A stretch of 64,000 nt of DNA from Rhodoferax sp. (GCA_024236015.1 JACKLK010000016.1:6013-70012); one strand, 5' to 3'. Counted from the stretch's first letter, positions 17,388-26,791 are shown. The notes: generated from the sequence alone by a model not told the origin. Program-made: numbers and translations.

Positions 17388-18080
17388 TCAGCTGGGCGAT
17401 GCGACGATCACCTGTTCGCGCACGCACAGCGTCGTGGCACTCTTGGTGAAACGCGATACGTCCCGGCGGATTTCTTCCTGGCCCTCGGCCGACACATAGA
17501 AGTCTTCGCCCAGCGACCGCACGGACGGGAAGTGCAGTTCGGCAATACCCGTCACCGTCGGGCAGTCGGGTGTGGTGCCGGCCGTCACCCAGTTCTGCAC
17601 GTACTGGTTCACGCCCACATGGATACGCGGTACCAGCCGGGCATGTTCCGTCCAGTAGCGACGACCTTCCGCGTCCGTCAGGTGATCCTGCCAGCGGCCC
17701 AGCGCCATGAACTTGATGTCCACGGGGGTTCCGGCTGCGGGTGCATAGAGCACCTTCTCGTCGACACGGTAGCCGTGCACATGTTCGGCGCGCGCACCAA
17801 GACCATCCAGGCAGGTCGTGTGCCAGTCGGAGCCGGCATCGCCCGCGAACCACAGCTCCGCGCACACGTCGTAGGCGGGGCGCGCCGCGCCGCCCCGTGC
17901 GATGAAGGGTGCGATGCGGAACGTCGGCACCACATCGCAGATATTGAGCACGAAGCGCTGCAACGGCGCCTTCGCCGCACGCAGTGCCGCGGGGTAGTCC
18001 CGCGCGAACCATTGCGCGAAGTCGGCCAGGCGATCGTCCGCGCGGGCTCGCGCGAACAGGAAGACCTTACTGGTAGGCAA
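17388..18080 (-). CDS. EthD-like two-domain protein
   Basis: A 230-residue cytosolic protein, similar in design to that at 16604. The first half has KVFLFARARADDRLADFAQWF and the second WQDHLTDAEGRRYWTEHARLVPRIHVGVNQYVQNWV, again two strand-helix units of the EthD kind. The only start that fits is TTG at 18080, which overlaps the stop of the upstream SDR by 14 nt, implying coupling. It is last in a three-gene minus-strand operon with two SDRs. Function unknown. Confidence 0.75.
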   Translation of the reverse strand: MPTSKVFLFARARADDRLADFAQWFARDYPAALRAAKAPLQRFVLNICDVVPTFRIAPFIARGGAARPAYDVCAELWFAGDAGSDWHTTCLDGLGARAEHVHGYRVDEKVLYAPAAGTPVDIKFMALGRWQDHLTDAEGRRYWTEHARLVPRIHVGVNQYVQNWVTAGTTPDCPTVTGIAELHFPSVRSLGEDFYVSAEGQEEIRRDVSRFTKSATTLCVREQVIVASPS

Positions 18081-18855
18081 AGGTCAGTCCGCCATCGACC
18101 GAGATCACGGCCCCGGTCACGAACGCGCTTTCCGTGTCGGCCAGGAAAAACGCCGCGCGGGCGACATCCTCCGGCTCTCCGATGCGCCGAAGCGGGGTGC
18201 GGTCGGCGCGGTTCCGGGCCTTGTCGGGGGGCAGCACGGCAGCGGTGGTGGGCGACCAGGTCGGACCGGGCGCGACCGCGTTGACCCGTATCTTGCGCGG
18301 GCCCAGTTCCACCGCCGCTGCGCGGGTCAGGCCCAGCACGCCGGACTTGATGCCGCAATAGATCATGGCGTTGTTCAGGCCGAGGAAGGATGCGCCCGAT
18401 GCGATGTTGATGATCGCGCCCCCGTCGTCGCCCATGGCCTGCGCAGCGGCCTGGGTGCCCCAGGTCACGCTGGCGAAGCCGGCAGCCATCATGCGCGAGA
18501 AGCTGTCTTCGGTGATGGCGGGGATGGCCTCGTAATGCACCCACGCGGCATTGTTGACCATCACGTCGAAGCGGCCGTGTGCCCGCGCGAGTGTCTGCAC
18601 GGCATCGTGCATGTTGCCGCGCTGGCCGATGTCCAGCACCAGCTCGACGGCTTGCCCGCCGGCTGCGCGGATCTCCTGCACGACAGCGCGGACTCCCGCG
18701 CCATCGATGTCGTTGACACCCACGATCATGCCTTCGGCCGCGAAGCGCCTGGCAATGGCCTTGCCGATGCCGACCGCCGCTCCCGTGACCAGGCCCACCT
18801 TGCCGGCCATGCGCCGGCCCGCCGCTACGGAAGGCAACACGCTGTCCGTCATCAT
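18067..18855 (-). CDS. Short-chain dehydrogenase/reductase (SDR)
   Basis: A 262-residue classical SDR: TGAAVGIG cofactor loop, NNAAW after strand four, NIASGAS and YCGIK as active site, and GAVISVDGG near the end. ATG at 18855 overlaps the stop of the upstream SDR by ATGA (18852-18855); a second ATG follows immediately. The downstream EthD-like gene starts inside its end. Two SDRs plus an EthD-like protein in one operon suggest consecutive redox steps on one carbon skeleton. Confidence 0.9.
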   Translation of the reverse strand: MMTDSVLPSVAAGRRMAGKVGLVTGAAVGIGKAIARRFAAEGMIVGVNDIDGAGVRAVVQEIRAAGGQAVELVLDIGQRGNMHDAVQTLARAHGRFDVMVNNAAWVHYEAIPAITEDSFSRMMAAGFASVTWGTQAAAQAMGDDGGAIINIASGASFLGLNNAMIYCGIKSGVLGLTRAAAVELGPRKIRVNAVAPGPTWSPTTAAVLPPDKARNRADRTPLRRIGEPEDVARAAFFLADTESAFVTGAVISVDGGLTFAYQ

Positions 18856-19607
18856 TCCACCATCTTTCGTGGCCGTCCTGCGACATGGCCACCGTCGACC
18901 ACGAACTCGGAGCCGGTGCAGTAGGTGCTTTCGTCCGACGCCAGGTACAGCACCAGATAGGCGGCTTCGGCGACGGTCCCGACCCGTTCCAGCGGGATAC
19001 CCCGGGTGATCTCCTGCGCGCGCTCGGGGCCCACGCCCTGGCGCACCATGTCGGTGTCGATCAGGCCCGGATGTACGGAGTTCACGCGGATGTTGTAGTC
19101 CGCCAGTTCCAGCGCCGCGGTCTTGGTCATGCCGCGTACCGCCCACTTGGACGACGTGTAGGAGATCGCGCCGGCGCTGCCGATCATGCCGGCGACGGAC
19201 GAAATATTGACGATCGAGCCGCCGTTCTTCTTCATCACCGGGATGACCGCGCGCATGCCCAGGAACACGCTGAGCTGGTTGACCTGGAAGATCCGGGTGT
19301 AGGCCTCGACCGTGGTGTCCACGATGTTGGAACGGTTGTAGATGCCGGCATTGTTGACCAGCACGTCGAGCTTGCCGAAACGCTCCATCGTGGCCCGCAC
19401 CACCTCGCTCCAGCCATGTTCGTCCGCCACATCGAGCGGCAGATAGACGGCATCCTGCAGCCGGGACGCGAGTGCGCGGCCCGCCTCATGGTCCACGTCG
19501 GTCACCACCACGCGGGCGCCTTCTTGCGTGAACATCTCCGCCTCCAGCGCTCCCTGGCCATGCGCCGCGCCCGTGATCAGGCAAACCTTTCCCGCAAGTC
19601 GATTCAT
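18852..19607 (-). CDS. Short-chain dehydrogenase/reductase (SDR, TGAAHGQG subtype)
   Basis: A 251-residue SDR. The cofactor loop reads TGAAHGQG rather than TGxxxGIG, a variant seen in 3-alpha/20-beta-hydroxysteroid-dehydrogenase-like and terpene-alcohol SDRs. NNAGIYNRS, NISSVAGM and YTSSK complete the active site. ATG 19607 (MNRLAGKVCLITG) has GGGAG at 19613-19617. It is first in the operon and diverges from the SMP-30-type gene, with an operator-like dyad in between. The subtype hints at an alicyclic alcohol substrate, but weakly. Confidence 0.9.
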   Translation of the reverse strand: MNRLAGKVCLITGAAHGQGALEAEMFTQEGARVVVTDVDHEAGRALASRLQDAVYLPLDVADEHGWSEVVRATMERFGKLDVLVNNAGIYNRSNIVDTTVEAYTRIFQVNQLSVFLGMRAVIPVMKKNGGSIVNISSVAGMIGSAGAISYTSSKWAVRGMTKTAALELADYNIRVNSVHPGLIDTDMVRQGVGPERAQEITRGIPLERVGTVAEAAYLVLYLASDESTYCTGSEFVVDGGHVAGRPRKMVE

Positions 19608-19680
19608 GCATGCTCCCAAGCACAGTTGTGATGGGCGATGATGCCGCGCGCCCACGGCCAGGGTCAATGCGTGGTCGGAT

Positions 19681-19696
19681 GTTCACGGATGTGATT
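19681..19696 (-). promoter_or_regulatory. operator-like dyad, site 5
   Basis: On the minus strand AATCACATCCGTGAAC, 12 of 16 identical to the reference copy and keeping AATCACAT. It lies between the divergent SDR (start 19607) and SMP-30-type gene (start 19797). Confidence 0.5.
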
Positions 19697-19796
19697 TGGA
19701 GTCCGGCGCGCGAGGCTGTGCGTGCGCGTGCGTATGCTTGCGCGCTCCGGTGGACCAGGTGTGCTGCGTGCTGCCGAAACAGGAGGACGCCACGCG

Positions 19797-20696
19797 ATGC
19801 AAGTGCAGATGAACAGGATCGAGGCCAGCCGCGACAAGCTGGGCGAGGGGGCCTTGTGGGACAGCCGCACGCAGTGCCTGTACTGGGTCGACAGCGTGCG
19901 CAGGCTCGTGCGCAGACTCGACCCGGGCTCCGGTCACGTGACGGATTGGGTCATGCCCGGTCTGGTCGGCAGCGTTGCGCTGATGCGCTCGCAGACGCAG
20001 CTGCTGGCGGCGCTGAACGACGGGTGGTATCTGCTGGACCTGGACACGGGTGCGGTGACGCCTTTCGCCCGGCCGTCCGACATGCCGCACGACGCGCGCC
20101 TGAACGACGGAAAGACCGACCGGCAGGGCCGCTTCCTGGTCGGCACCATTCTCGAGGACCCCTGGAGCCGCACCGCGGGCGTCAAGTGCGCGGGAATCCT
20201 GTACCGGCTCAACGCGGACCGTTCGCTGGAGCAGATCGACGACGACATCCGCCTGTCGAATGCCACCTGCTTCAGTCCCGCGGGCGACAAGATGTATTTC
20301 GCTGACTCGCCGGATTGCGAAATCCGGGTCTACGACTACGACGGCGCCAGCGGGCGGGTTGCTGCGCCCCGAACCTTCATCGACACCAGGCCGCACGGCT
20401 CCTTGCCCGATGGCGCCACCGTGGATTCCGATGGCTGCCTCTGGGTGGCGTTGCCCCAGATCGCCGCCGTCGGACAGTTCGATCCGCAGGGCGCGTTGAT
20501 GCGCACCGTGAAGACGCCGTGTCCGCTGCCGACCTGCCCGAGCTTCGGAGGTGCGGATCTCGACGAGTTGTACGTGACATCGCTGCACGACTCGGGCAAC
20601 GGCCGCTTGTTGTCCCCGCATCCGGACAGCGGCTTCGTGTTCCGGATCACCGGACTCGGCGTGCGCGGCCTGCCCGAAGTGCCATATGCAGGTTGA
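19797..20696 (+). CDS. SMP-30/gluconolactonase/LRE family hydrolase
   Basis: A 299-residue six-bladed beta-propeller of the SMP-30/gluconolactonase family, expected to be a metal-dependent lactonase. The metal-binding Glu is in GEGALWD, and the Asn and Asp ligands are in SNATCFSPAGDKMYFADS and HGSLPDGATVD-type segments. Each blade shows the usual strand spacing, as in GCLWVALPQIAAVGQFD. AGGAGG at 19781-19786 is 10 nt before ATG 19797. In this setting it could open the lactone made by the Baeyer-Villiger enzyme; that link is inferred. Confidence 0.9.
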   Translation: MQVQMNRIEASRDKLGEGALWDSRTQCLYWVDSVRRLVRRLDPGSGHVTDWVMPGLVGSVALMRSQTQLLAALNDGWYLLDLDTGAVTPFARPSDMPHDARLNDGKTDRQGRFLVGTILEDPWSRTAGVKCAGILYRLNADRSLEQIDDDIRLSNATCFSPAGDKMYFADSPDCEIRVYDYDGASGRVAAPRTFIDTRPHGSLPDGATVDSDGCLWVALPQIAAVGQFDPQGALMRTVKTPCPLPTCPSFGGADLDELYVTSLHDSGNGRLLSPHPDSGFVFRITGLGVRGLPEVPYAG

Positions 20697-20722
20697 TGCC
20701 GACCGGGCCCGATCGACGCGAA

Positions 20723-20738
20723 TATCACATCCGCGATC
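20723..20738 (+). promoter_or_regulatory. operator-like dyad, site 6
   Basis: TATCACATCCGCGATC, 13 of 16 identical to the reference copy, 115 nt upstream of the SDR start at 20853. That SDR and the LivFGHM-type genes are closely spaced, so the site may govern the transporter as well. Confidence 0.6.
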
Positions 20739-20852
20739 ATTTCGCGCCGTTTTCCGGTTTTCTTGGATCGGCCGGTGTTCCTTGTTAGCCTCGCGGCCTA
20801 TTGCTCGGGGATGGGTGGGTCGAGCGTACGCAACTCCCAACGAAGGATGAGG

Positions 20853-21680
20853 ATGACAGAAATCAGCAAACAGGAGCGGCCGGCGTCCGGCGGCATCGGT
20901 GGCCCCGCGCCGCGGCCGTTGGCCGGACGGTCCGCGCTGGTGACAGGCGGCGGGCGTGGCATCGGCAGTGCCATCTGCGAACGGCTGGGTGCGATGGGAG
21001 CGCTGGTGGCCGTGGTCTACCGTTTTGACCAGCGCTCGGCGCAGGCGACCGTCGACCGTATCCATGCGGCGGGTGGACAGGCCTTTGCGCTGGCCGCCGA
21101 CATGGGCGCGTTGGCCAGCATCGACGACATGCTGGCCCGACTCGATCGGGAGTTGATGGCCCGCACCGGCGAGGCCCGGATCGACATCCTGGTCAACAAC
21201 GCGGGTGTGGCGCCCAACGGCACGGTGGAGCAGACCTCCGAGCAGATGTTCGACGAGGTCATCAACGTCAATCTCAAGGGGCCGTTCTTCCTGACCCAGA
21301 AGGCGATACCCCGGCTCAGGGATGGCGGGCGCGTGATCAACATCTCGTCCACCGCGGCGATCCGCGGCCGACCGTACCTGGCCATCTATGGCTCCAGCAA
21401 GGCTGCGCTCAACATGCTGACGCTGTCCTTGTCCAACCACCTGGGGCCACGCGGCATCACGGTCAACGCAATTGCGCCCGGGGCGGTCGAGACCGACATC
21501 AACGCCGCTTATGTGGCGGCCAACCCGAACGTGTACGCCGATTTCGCCAAGGGCCTGGCCCTGGGTCGGGTCGGACAGCCGAAGGACCTGGCCTCCATCG
21601 TGGGGTTCATCGCGTCGGACGATGCGTCATGGATCACCGGGCAGGTGATCTATGTCGACGGCGGCAGTTCTTTCAAATGA
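20853..21680 (+). CDS. Short-chain dehydrogenase/reductase (SDR)
   Basis: A 275-residue classical SDR: TGGGRGIG cofactor loop, NNAGVAPNG, NISSTAAI and YGSSK active site, and TGQVIYVDGG. The N-terminal 25 residues are polar. ATG 20853 is preceded by AAGGATGAGG; an ATG at 20847 overlaps that Shine-Dalgarno. Only 12 nt separate it from the first transporter ATPase gene, so it likely heads the transporter operon, under the dyad at 20723. Confidence 0.9.
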   Translation: MTEISKQERPASGGIGGPAPRPLAGRSALVTGGGRGIGSAICERLGAMGALVAVVYRFDQRSAQATVDRIHAAGGQAFALAADMGALASIDDMLARLDRELMARTGEARIDILVNNAGVAPNGTVEQTSEQMFDEVINVNLKGPFFLTQKAIPRLRDGGRVINISSTAAIRGRPYLAIYGSSKAALNMLTLSLSNHLGPRGITVNAIAPGAVETDINAAYVAANPNVYADFAKGLALGRVGQPKDLASIVGFIASDDASWITGQVIYVDGGSSFK

Positions 21681-21692
21681 TCGGAGGCATGC

Positions 21693-22448
21693 GTGTCTGA
21701 CGTGATTCTCGAGGCGCGGGGCCTGCGCAAGGCATTCGGCGGCTTCTATGCCGTCGATGGCGTGAACCTGCAGGTGCGCGAAGGCACCATCCATGCGCTG
21801 ATCGGTCCCAATGGCGCCGGAAAGACGACCTGCTTCAACCTGCTGAGCAAGTTCCTGCCACCGACCGCGGGCAGCATCCATCTGGCCGGGCGCGACATCA
21901 CCCGCCGCACGCCGGCCGAGGTGGCGCGGCTGGGCATGGTGCGCAGCTTCCAGATCTCGGCGACGTTCCCGACCATGACGGCGCTCGAGAACGTGCGCCT
22001 GGCGTTGCAGCGACAGCGCGGCGAGAACTACGATTTCTGGGTCGGCCGCAAGGTGTTGCGGCAATACGAGGAGCAGGCGCGATCACTGCTGGCCGACGTG
22101 GGCCTGAGCGAACTGGCCGATTCACCGGCCAACCTGCTGTCGTACGGGCACAAGCGGGCACTGGAGCTGGCGACCACGCTGGCACTCGATCCGCGCGTGA
22201 TGCTGCTCGATGAACCCACGGCGGGCATGACCCAGATGGACGTCGAGCGCATCGTGGCGCTGATCCGGCGTATCCGTGCCGGGCGCACCATCGTCGTTGT
22301 CGAGCACAACCTGTCGGTGGTCGCGGGCTTGTGCGACACCGTCACGGTGCTGACCCGTGGCACGGTCCTCACCGAAGGCGACTACGAGACCGTCTCGCGG
22401 GACCCCGATGTCATCACGGCCTACCTGGGGAGCGAAGATGTCCAATGA
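21693..22448 (+). CDS. ABC transporter ATP-binding protein (LivG-like)
   Basis: A 251-residue ATPase of the branched-chain amino acid/organic acid importer family. Walker A is GPNGAGKTT, the signature LLSYGHKRALELA carries the LivG-type change of SGG to YGH, and Walker B is VMLLDEPTAGM. GTG at 21693 has GGAGG at 21683-21687. It overlaps the next ATPase gene by 11 nt. Together with LivF-, LivH- and LivM-like subunits it forms one importer lacking its own adjacent binding protein. Confidence 0.94.
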   Translation: MSDVILEARGLRKAFGGFYAVDGVNLQVREGTIHALIGPNGAGKTTCFNLLSKFLPPTAGSIHLAGRDITRRTPAEVARLGMVRSFQISATFPTMTALENVRLALQRQRGENYDFWVGRKVLRQYEEQARSLLADVGLSELADSPANLLSYGHKRALELATTLALDPRVMLLDEPTAGMTQMDVERIVALIRRIRAGRTIVVVEHNLSVVAGLCDTVTVLTRGTVLTEGDYETVSRDPDVITAYLGSEDVQ

Positions 22449-23145
22449 AGTGATGTTGAAAGTCGCGCAGCTACAGGCGTGGTACGACGAGAGTCACGTG
22501 CTGCATGGGGTGGACTTCGAAGTGCGGTCCGGCGAGATCGTGACGCTGCTGGGGCGCAATGGCGCCGGCAAGAGCACGACGCTCAAGTCCATCATGGGCC
22601 TGATACCGCGGCGCGCCGGCAGCATTTCCTTCCAGGGGCGCGAGATGATGCAGGCCCGGCCGGACCAGATCGGCATGGCCGGAATCGCGTTCTGCCCGGA
22701 GGACCGGGGCATCTTCCGCTCGCTGACCGTGACCGAGAACCTGATGCTGCCCCCGGTCATTGCATCGGGGGGCCTGGATCTCGACACGATCTACGCGATG
22801 TTTCCCAACCTGAAGGAGCGCGCGAGCAGCCGCGGCACGATGTTGTCCGGCGGCGAGCAGCAGATGCTGGCGATTGCACGCATCCTGCGCACCGGGGCCC
22901 GGCTGCTGCTGCTGGACGAACCGACCGAGGGCCTGGCTCCGGTGATCGTGCAGCAGATTGGCCAGATGATCCGCGAGATCAAGAAGCGCGGATTCACCGT
23001 GTTGCTGGTGGAGCAGAACTTCCGTTTTGCCGCGACGGTCGCCGATCGCCACTACGTGATGGAGCACGGCAGGATCATCGACGAAATCGCCAATGCCGAT
23101 CTGCCGGCCGAAACCGAAAAGCTGCACGGATACCTGGGTGTCTGA
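22438..23145 (+). CDS. ABC transporter ATP-binding protein (LivF-like)
   Basis: A 235-residue ATPase. Walker A is GRNGAGKST, the signature LSGGEQQMLAIARIL is complete, and Walker B is LLLLDEPTEGLAP, where the EGLAP ending marks the LivF subfamily. ATG 22438 (MSNEVMLKVAQLQAWYDESH) lies inside the end of the LivG-like gene, so translation is coupled. Partner of the LivG-like subunit. Confidence 0.94.
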   Translation: MSNEVMLKVAQLQAWYDESHVLHGVDFEVRSGEIVTLLGRNGAGKSTTLKSIMGLIPRRAGSISFQGREMMQARPDQIGMAGIAFCPEDRGIFRSLTVTENLMLPPVIASGGLDLDTIYAMFPNLKERASSRGTMLSGGEQQMLAIARILRTGARLLLLDEPTEGLAPVIVQQIGQMIREIKKRGFTVLLVEQNFRFAATVADRHYVMEHGRIIDEIANADLPAETEKLHGYLGV

Positions 23146-23167
23146 GCCGCGCTAAGAGAGCAAATCC

Positions 23168-24055
23168 ATGTTTACCATCTTCGGCATTCCTTCCCAACTG
23201 TTCTACGGCCAACTGATGCTGGGCATCGTGAACGGCGCCTTCTATGCGTTGCTGTCGCTGGGACTGGCCGTGATCTTCGGCATGCTGGGCATTCTGAATT
23301 TCGCCCACGGCGCGCTCTACATGCTGGGTGCGTTCGTGGCCTACATCCTGCTGGAATCCTTCCAGATCGGATATTGGTGGGCACTGTTGATCGCCCCGCT
23401 GGTGGTGGCGGCCTTCGGCGCGTTGATGGAAACCACGCTGATCCGTCGCATGTACAAGCTGGACCATGTGTACGGCCTGCTGCTGACCTTCGCATTGGCG
23501 ATGATCATCCAGGGTGTCGTGCGCCTCGTGTTCAACAACGCCGGCCTGCCCTACCGCATTCCGGAGGAGCTGCAGGGCGCGATGAACCTGGGCTTCATGT
23601 TCATGCCGTATTACCGGGCCTGGGTAGTGGTGGCGGCGCTGTCCGTATGCCTGGTCACCTGGTTCCTGATCGAGCGCACCTCCCTGGGCGCCAAGTTGCG
23701 TGCGGCGACCGAAAACGCGCCGCTGGTGCAGAGCTTCGGCGTCAACGTGCCCCGCATGGTGCTGCTGACCTATGCGGGCGGCGCGGCGTTGGCCGCCTTC
23801 GCCGGCGTGCTGGCCGCGCCGGTGTATTCGGTCAACGTGAACATGGGGGAGCACTTCATGATCACGGTGTTCGCGATCGTGGTCATCGGGGGCATGGGCT
23901 CCATCATGGGCTCGGTCGTTGCCAGCCTGATCCTGGGAATGATCGAAGGCCTCACCAAGCTCTTCTATCCCGAGGCATCGGCGCTCGTGATTTTCATCGT
24001 GATGATTTTCGTGCTCCTGACCAAGCCGGCGGGACTCTTTGGACGAGGTAACTGA
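23168..24055 (+). CDS. ABC transporter permease (LivH-like)
   Basis: A 295-residue inner-membrane permease with about eight hydrophobic segments. The N-terminal GIVNGAFYALLSLGLAVIFG and ILNFAHGALYMLGAF, and the loop KLRAATENAPLVQSFGVNV, are LivH hallmarks; the last is the ATPase coupling helix. AAGAGAG lies upstream of ATG 23168. It is followed 1 nt later by the LivM-like gene. Confidence 0.94.
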   Translation: MFTIFGIPSQLFYGQLMLGIVNGAFYALLSLGLAVIFGMLGILNFAHGALYMLGAFVAYILLESFQIGYWWALLIAPLVVAAFGALMETTLIRRMYKLDHVYGLLLTFALAMIIQGVVRLVFNNAGLPYRIPEELQGAMNLGFMFMPYYRAWVVVAALSVCLVTWFLIERTSLGAKLRAATENAPLVQSFGVNVPRMVLLTYAGGAALAAFAGVLAAPVYSVNVNMGEHFMITVFAIVVIGGMGSIMGSVVASLILGMIEGLTKLFYPEASALVIFIVMIFVLLTKPAGLFGRGN

Positions 24056-24056
24056 C

Positions 24057-25058
24057 ATGAGCGTTTCATCCCCTTCGCAACGGTCGCCGATGGCGGCGTC
24101 GACCCGTTCCCCTGGCGGCCTGCAGATCCTGTCCTTCACGGGCGCGCAAAGCATCGCCTTCCTGATCATGGTTGGCCTGCTGGTGTTGTCTCCCACGGTG
24201 GTGTATCCGGTCTTCCTGATGAAGATCCTGTGCTACGCGATCTTTGCCTGCTCGCTGAACCTGATTGCCGGTTATGGCGGCATGATGTCCTTCGGGCATG
24301 CGGCCTACTTCGGCATCGGCGCCTACACGGCGGCCTGGTGCACCAAGAACTGGGCCATCACCCCGGAGATCGGCATCCTGCTCGGCGGCGCCACCGGCGC
24401 CCTGGCGGGCCTCGTGTTCGGCTGGCTCGCCATCCGACGCCCCGGCATGTTCTTCACCATGGTCACGATGGCCATCGGCCAGGCGGTGTATTTCATCTGC
24501 GTGCAGGCACCGTTCACGAACGGCGAGGACGGCATCCAGAAGGTGCCGCGCGGTCAGTTTCTCGGCTTGATCTCGCTGACCGACAACATGACGATGTACT
24601 GGCTGGTGGTGCTGCTGTTCCTGGGTGTGTTCCTGTTCCTGCACCGCCTGACGCAATCCCCGCTCGGCCATGTGCTCAAGTCGATCCGCGACAACGAGCC
24701 GCGGGCCACCTCGCTGGGCTACAAGACGCAGAACTTCAAGCTGATCACCTATGTGCTGGCGACCTTTCTCGCCGGCGTCGCCGGATCGACCAAGGCGATC
24801 GTGTTCGGCATCGCCACGCTCACCGACGTCGGCTTCAACATGTCCGGCGAAGTGGTGATGATGGCGCTGTTCGGCGGCATGGGCACCATCTTCGGGCCGG
24901 TTGTCGGGGCGACGCTGACCGCATCGCTGTCGTATTACCTGTCGCCGTTCGGCGCCTGGATCTACATCGTGCAAGGCACCGTGTTCGCACTGTGCGTGTT
25001 GTTGTTCCGTCGCGGCATCATCGGCGAGATCAACATGCGCTGGAACACCAAGCTCTGA
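24057..25058 (+). CDS. ABC transporter permease (LivM-like)
   Basis: A 333-residue inner-membrane permease. SLNLIAGYGGMMSFGHAAYFGIGAY-type text (split by transmembrane segments) and the coupling loop KSIRDNEPRATSLGY are LivM signatures. ATG 24057 (MSVSSPSQRSP) has GAGG at 24044-24047, 9 nt away, and is preferred over TTG 24039. A terminator follows the stop, closing the transporter operon. Confidence 0.94.
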   Translation: MSVSSPSQRSPMAASTRSPGGLQILSFTGAQSIAFLIMVGLLVLSPTVVYPVFLMKILCYAIFACSLNLIAGYGGMMSFGHAAYFGIGAYTAAWCTKNWAITPEIGILLGGATGALAGLVFGWLAIRRPGMFFTMVTMAIGQAVYFICVQAPFTNGEDGIQKVPRGQFLGLISLTDNMTMYWLVVLLFLGVFLFLHRLTQSPLGHVLKSIRDNEPRATSLGYKTQNFKLITYVLATFLAGVAGSTKAIVFGIATLTDVGFNMSGEVVMMALFGGMGTIFGPVVGATLTASLSYYLSPFGAWIYIVQGTVFALCVLLFRRGIIGEINMRWNTKL

Positions 25059-25087
25059 TTGCCGGGCACGCGCAGGCGGCAATGAAG

Positions 25088-25113
25088 AAGGGGCGCTGCG
25101 GCGCCCCCTTTTT
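25088..25113 (+). terminator. Rho-independent terminator after the transporter operon
   Basis: Stem GGGGCGC/GCGCCCC (25090-25096, 25101-25107; loop TGCG), then C and five T at 25109-25113. It lies about 30 nt after the LivM-like stop, between convergent genes. Confidence 0.88.
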
Positions 25114-25192
25114 CTTGTCGTGTGTCGATGCCGCGGACAGCGGCATGGCATGACCCCGCAGCCGACCCCGCAGGGTGTCCGCAGGGTTTCGC

Positions 25193-26791
25193 TCAGTGCC
25201 TGGCGAGCAACGAATCGGCCATCTGCCGGGCCTGCTGGTAGTTGCCCTTGCCACTCTCGCTGCGCGGCATGCCGTCGACCGCGAAGATGCGCTTGGGAAT
25301 CTTGTAGCCGGCCAGCTTGCCGCGCAGCGCCTGGCGCAGGGTGAACTCATCGAGCGTGATGTCGTTGCGCATGCGCGTCAGCGCCACCACGATATGACCG
25401 AAGCTGGCATCCGGTACGCCGATCACCATGGCGTCGTCGATGCCGTCGAGCTGCTTGACCGCCTGTTCGACCTCCTCGACGAAGACCTTCTCCCCGCCGG
25501 TGTTGATCACGAGGTTGCCGCGTCCGATCAGCTCCATGCTGCCGTCTTCATGGCGTCGCGCCCAGTCGCCTGGCACGGCATACCGTTGACCGCCGTGGAC
25601 CTGGAATGTCTCCCGTGTCTTGACCGGATCACCGAAGTAACCCTGGGGAATCGGCTCGGGCCGCGCAATCATGCCCTCGCCGGGCTGATCCGGTCCAAGG
25701 ATCTCGCCGCTGCTGGTGATGAGCACGGTCCGGGGGCCGGGCTGGAAGCGGCCGGTGGGCATCTCGGTGTCTGCGGTTGTCACCGAGTAACCCAGGCCCG
25801 AGGCTTCCGAGGCGCCATAAAGATCGACCAGCTTGAGCTGCGGCAGGTGGCGCAGGAGCTGGCGCTTGTTCTCGATGCTCCACATCAGGCCCGATGAACT
25901 GATGACCTTGAGGGCGTCCAGCGCAAAGGGCTTGCGCGCCTCGTCCAGTACCCGCGCCATCGGCCGAGCGAATACGTCGCCCACGATCAGCAAGCGGGTG
26001 GCTTGTTCGCGCGCGGCCACCTGCCACAACTCCTTGGCGTCGAACGTCGTGGAGGGCAGCAGCACCACGGTGCCGCCGGCGAGCAGCTCCGACAGGGTGC
26101 TGGTGATGCCCGCCGCATGCATCAGCGGGCACGCGGGAATGACCCGACCTGGCGCCGTGGTCGTGCGCACCGACTCCAGGTACTGGGCCATGTTCTCGGG
26201 CCGCCAGGTCACCAGCGGCGATTCCAGCTGCACTTCACGCACCGTATGGCCGGGCCATATCACGCCCTTGGGTCGGCCCGTCGTGCCGCCCGTGTACATC
26301 AGAAAGGCGTCTTCGGGTGCGCGCTGGATGTCCAGCGGTGCCCCGTTGCCTTGGGAGGCCAGTGCTTCGAACCGTTGGGCGTTCCGGTGCTCGCCGTCTT
26401 CGCAGATCCACAGCACCACCTCGGGCAGGGTTTCCTGGAGCAGCGCGATGTCCCGCGCAAACTCCTTCTGGAATATCACGCAGCGTGCGCCGGAGTTGCG
26501 CAGGATGTAGGCGACCTCGTCCGCGGTGTAGCGGTAGTTGATGTTGGCCGGCGACAGGCGCGCCTTCAGGCAGCCGATGAACGCTTCGACGTAGGCGGGC
26601 TTGTTTCGCATCAGAAACCCGACCCGGTCCCCGCTGCGCAGGCCGGCCGCCAGAAAGGCGCGGGCCAGCCGGTTCGTCCGCTGGTCGAAGTCGCCCCATG
26701 CGATCGACACGTCGCCTTGCACGATGGCCTGTCGCTCGGGCGGCACCACCGTGGCCACCGCGTCCAGCATATCTCCAAGAATCCAGCGCAT
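25193..26791 (-). CDS. AMP-forming acyl-CoA synthetase
   Basis: A 532-residue ANL-superfamily ligase that would activate a carboxylic acid to its CoA thioester via an acyl-adenylate. The phosphate loop is MYTGGTTGRPKGV; the adenylate motif corresponds to YGASEASG; the hinge is GDWARR; and the C-terminal catalytic Lys is in SESGKGNY. ATG 26791 has AGGA 6 nt upstream. It diverges from the IclR-type regulator, with two operator-like dyads between. Chain length or ring type of the acid cannot be told. Confidence 0.93.
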   Translation of the reverse strand: MRWILGDMLDAVATVVPPERQAIVQGDVSIAWGDFDQRTNRLARAFLAAGLRSGDRVGFLMRNKPAYVEAFIGCLKARLSPANINYRYTADEVAYILRNSGARCVIFQKEFARDIALLQETLPEVVLWICEDGEHRNAQRFEALASQGNGAPLDIQRAPEDAFLMYTGGTTGRPKGVIWPGHTVREVQLESPLVTWRPENMAQYLESVRTTTAPGRVIPACPLMHAAGITSTLSELLAGGTVVLLPSTTFDAKELWQVAAREQATRLLIVGDVFARPMARVLDEARKPFALDALKVISSSGLMWSIENKRQLLRHLPQLKLVDLYGASEASGLGYSVTTADTEMPTGRFQPGPRTVLITSSGEILGPDQPGEGMIARPEPIPQGYFGDPVKTRETFQVHGGQRYAVPGDWARRHEDGSMELIGRGNLVINTGGEKVFVEEVEQAVKQLDGIDDAMVIGVPDASFGHIVVALTRMRNDITLDEFTLRQALRGKLAGYKIPKRIFAVDGMPRSESGKGNYQQARQMADSLLARH

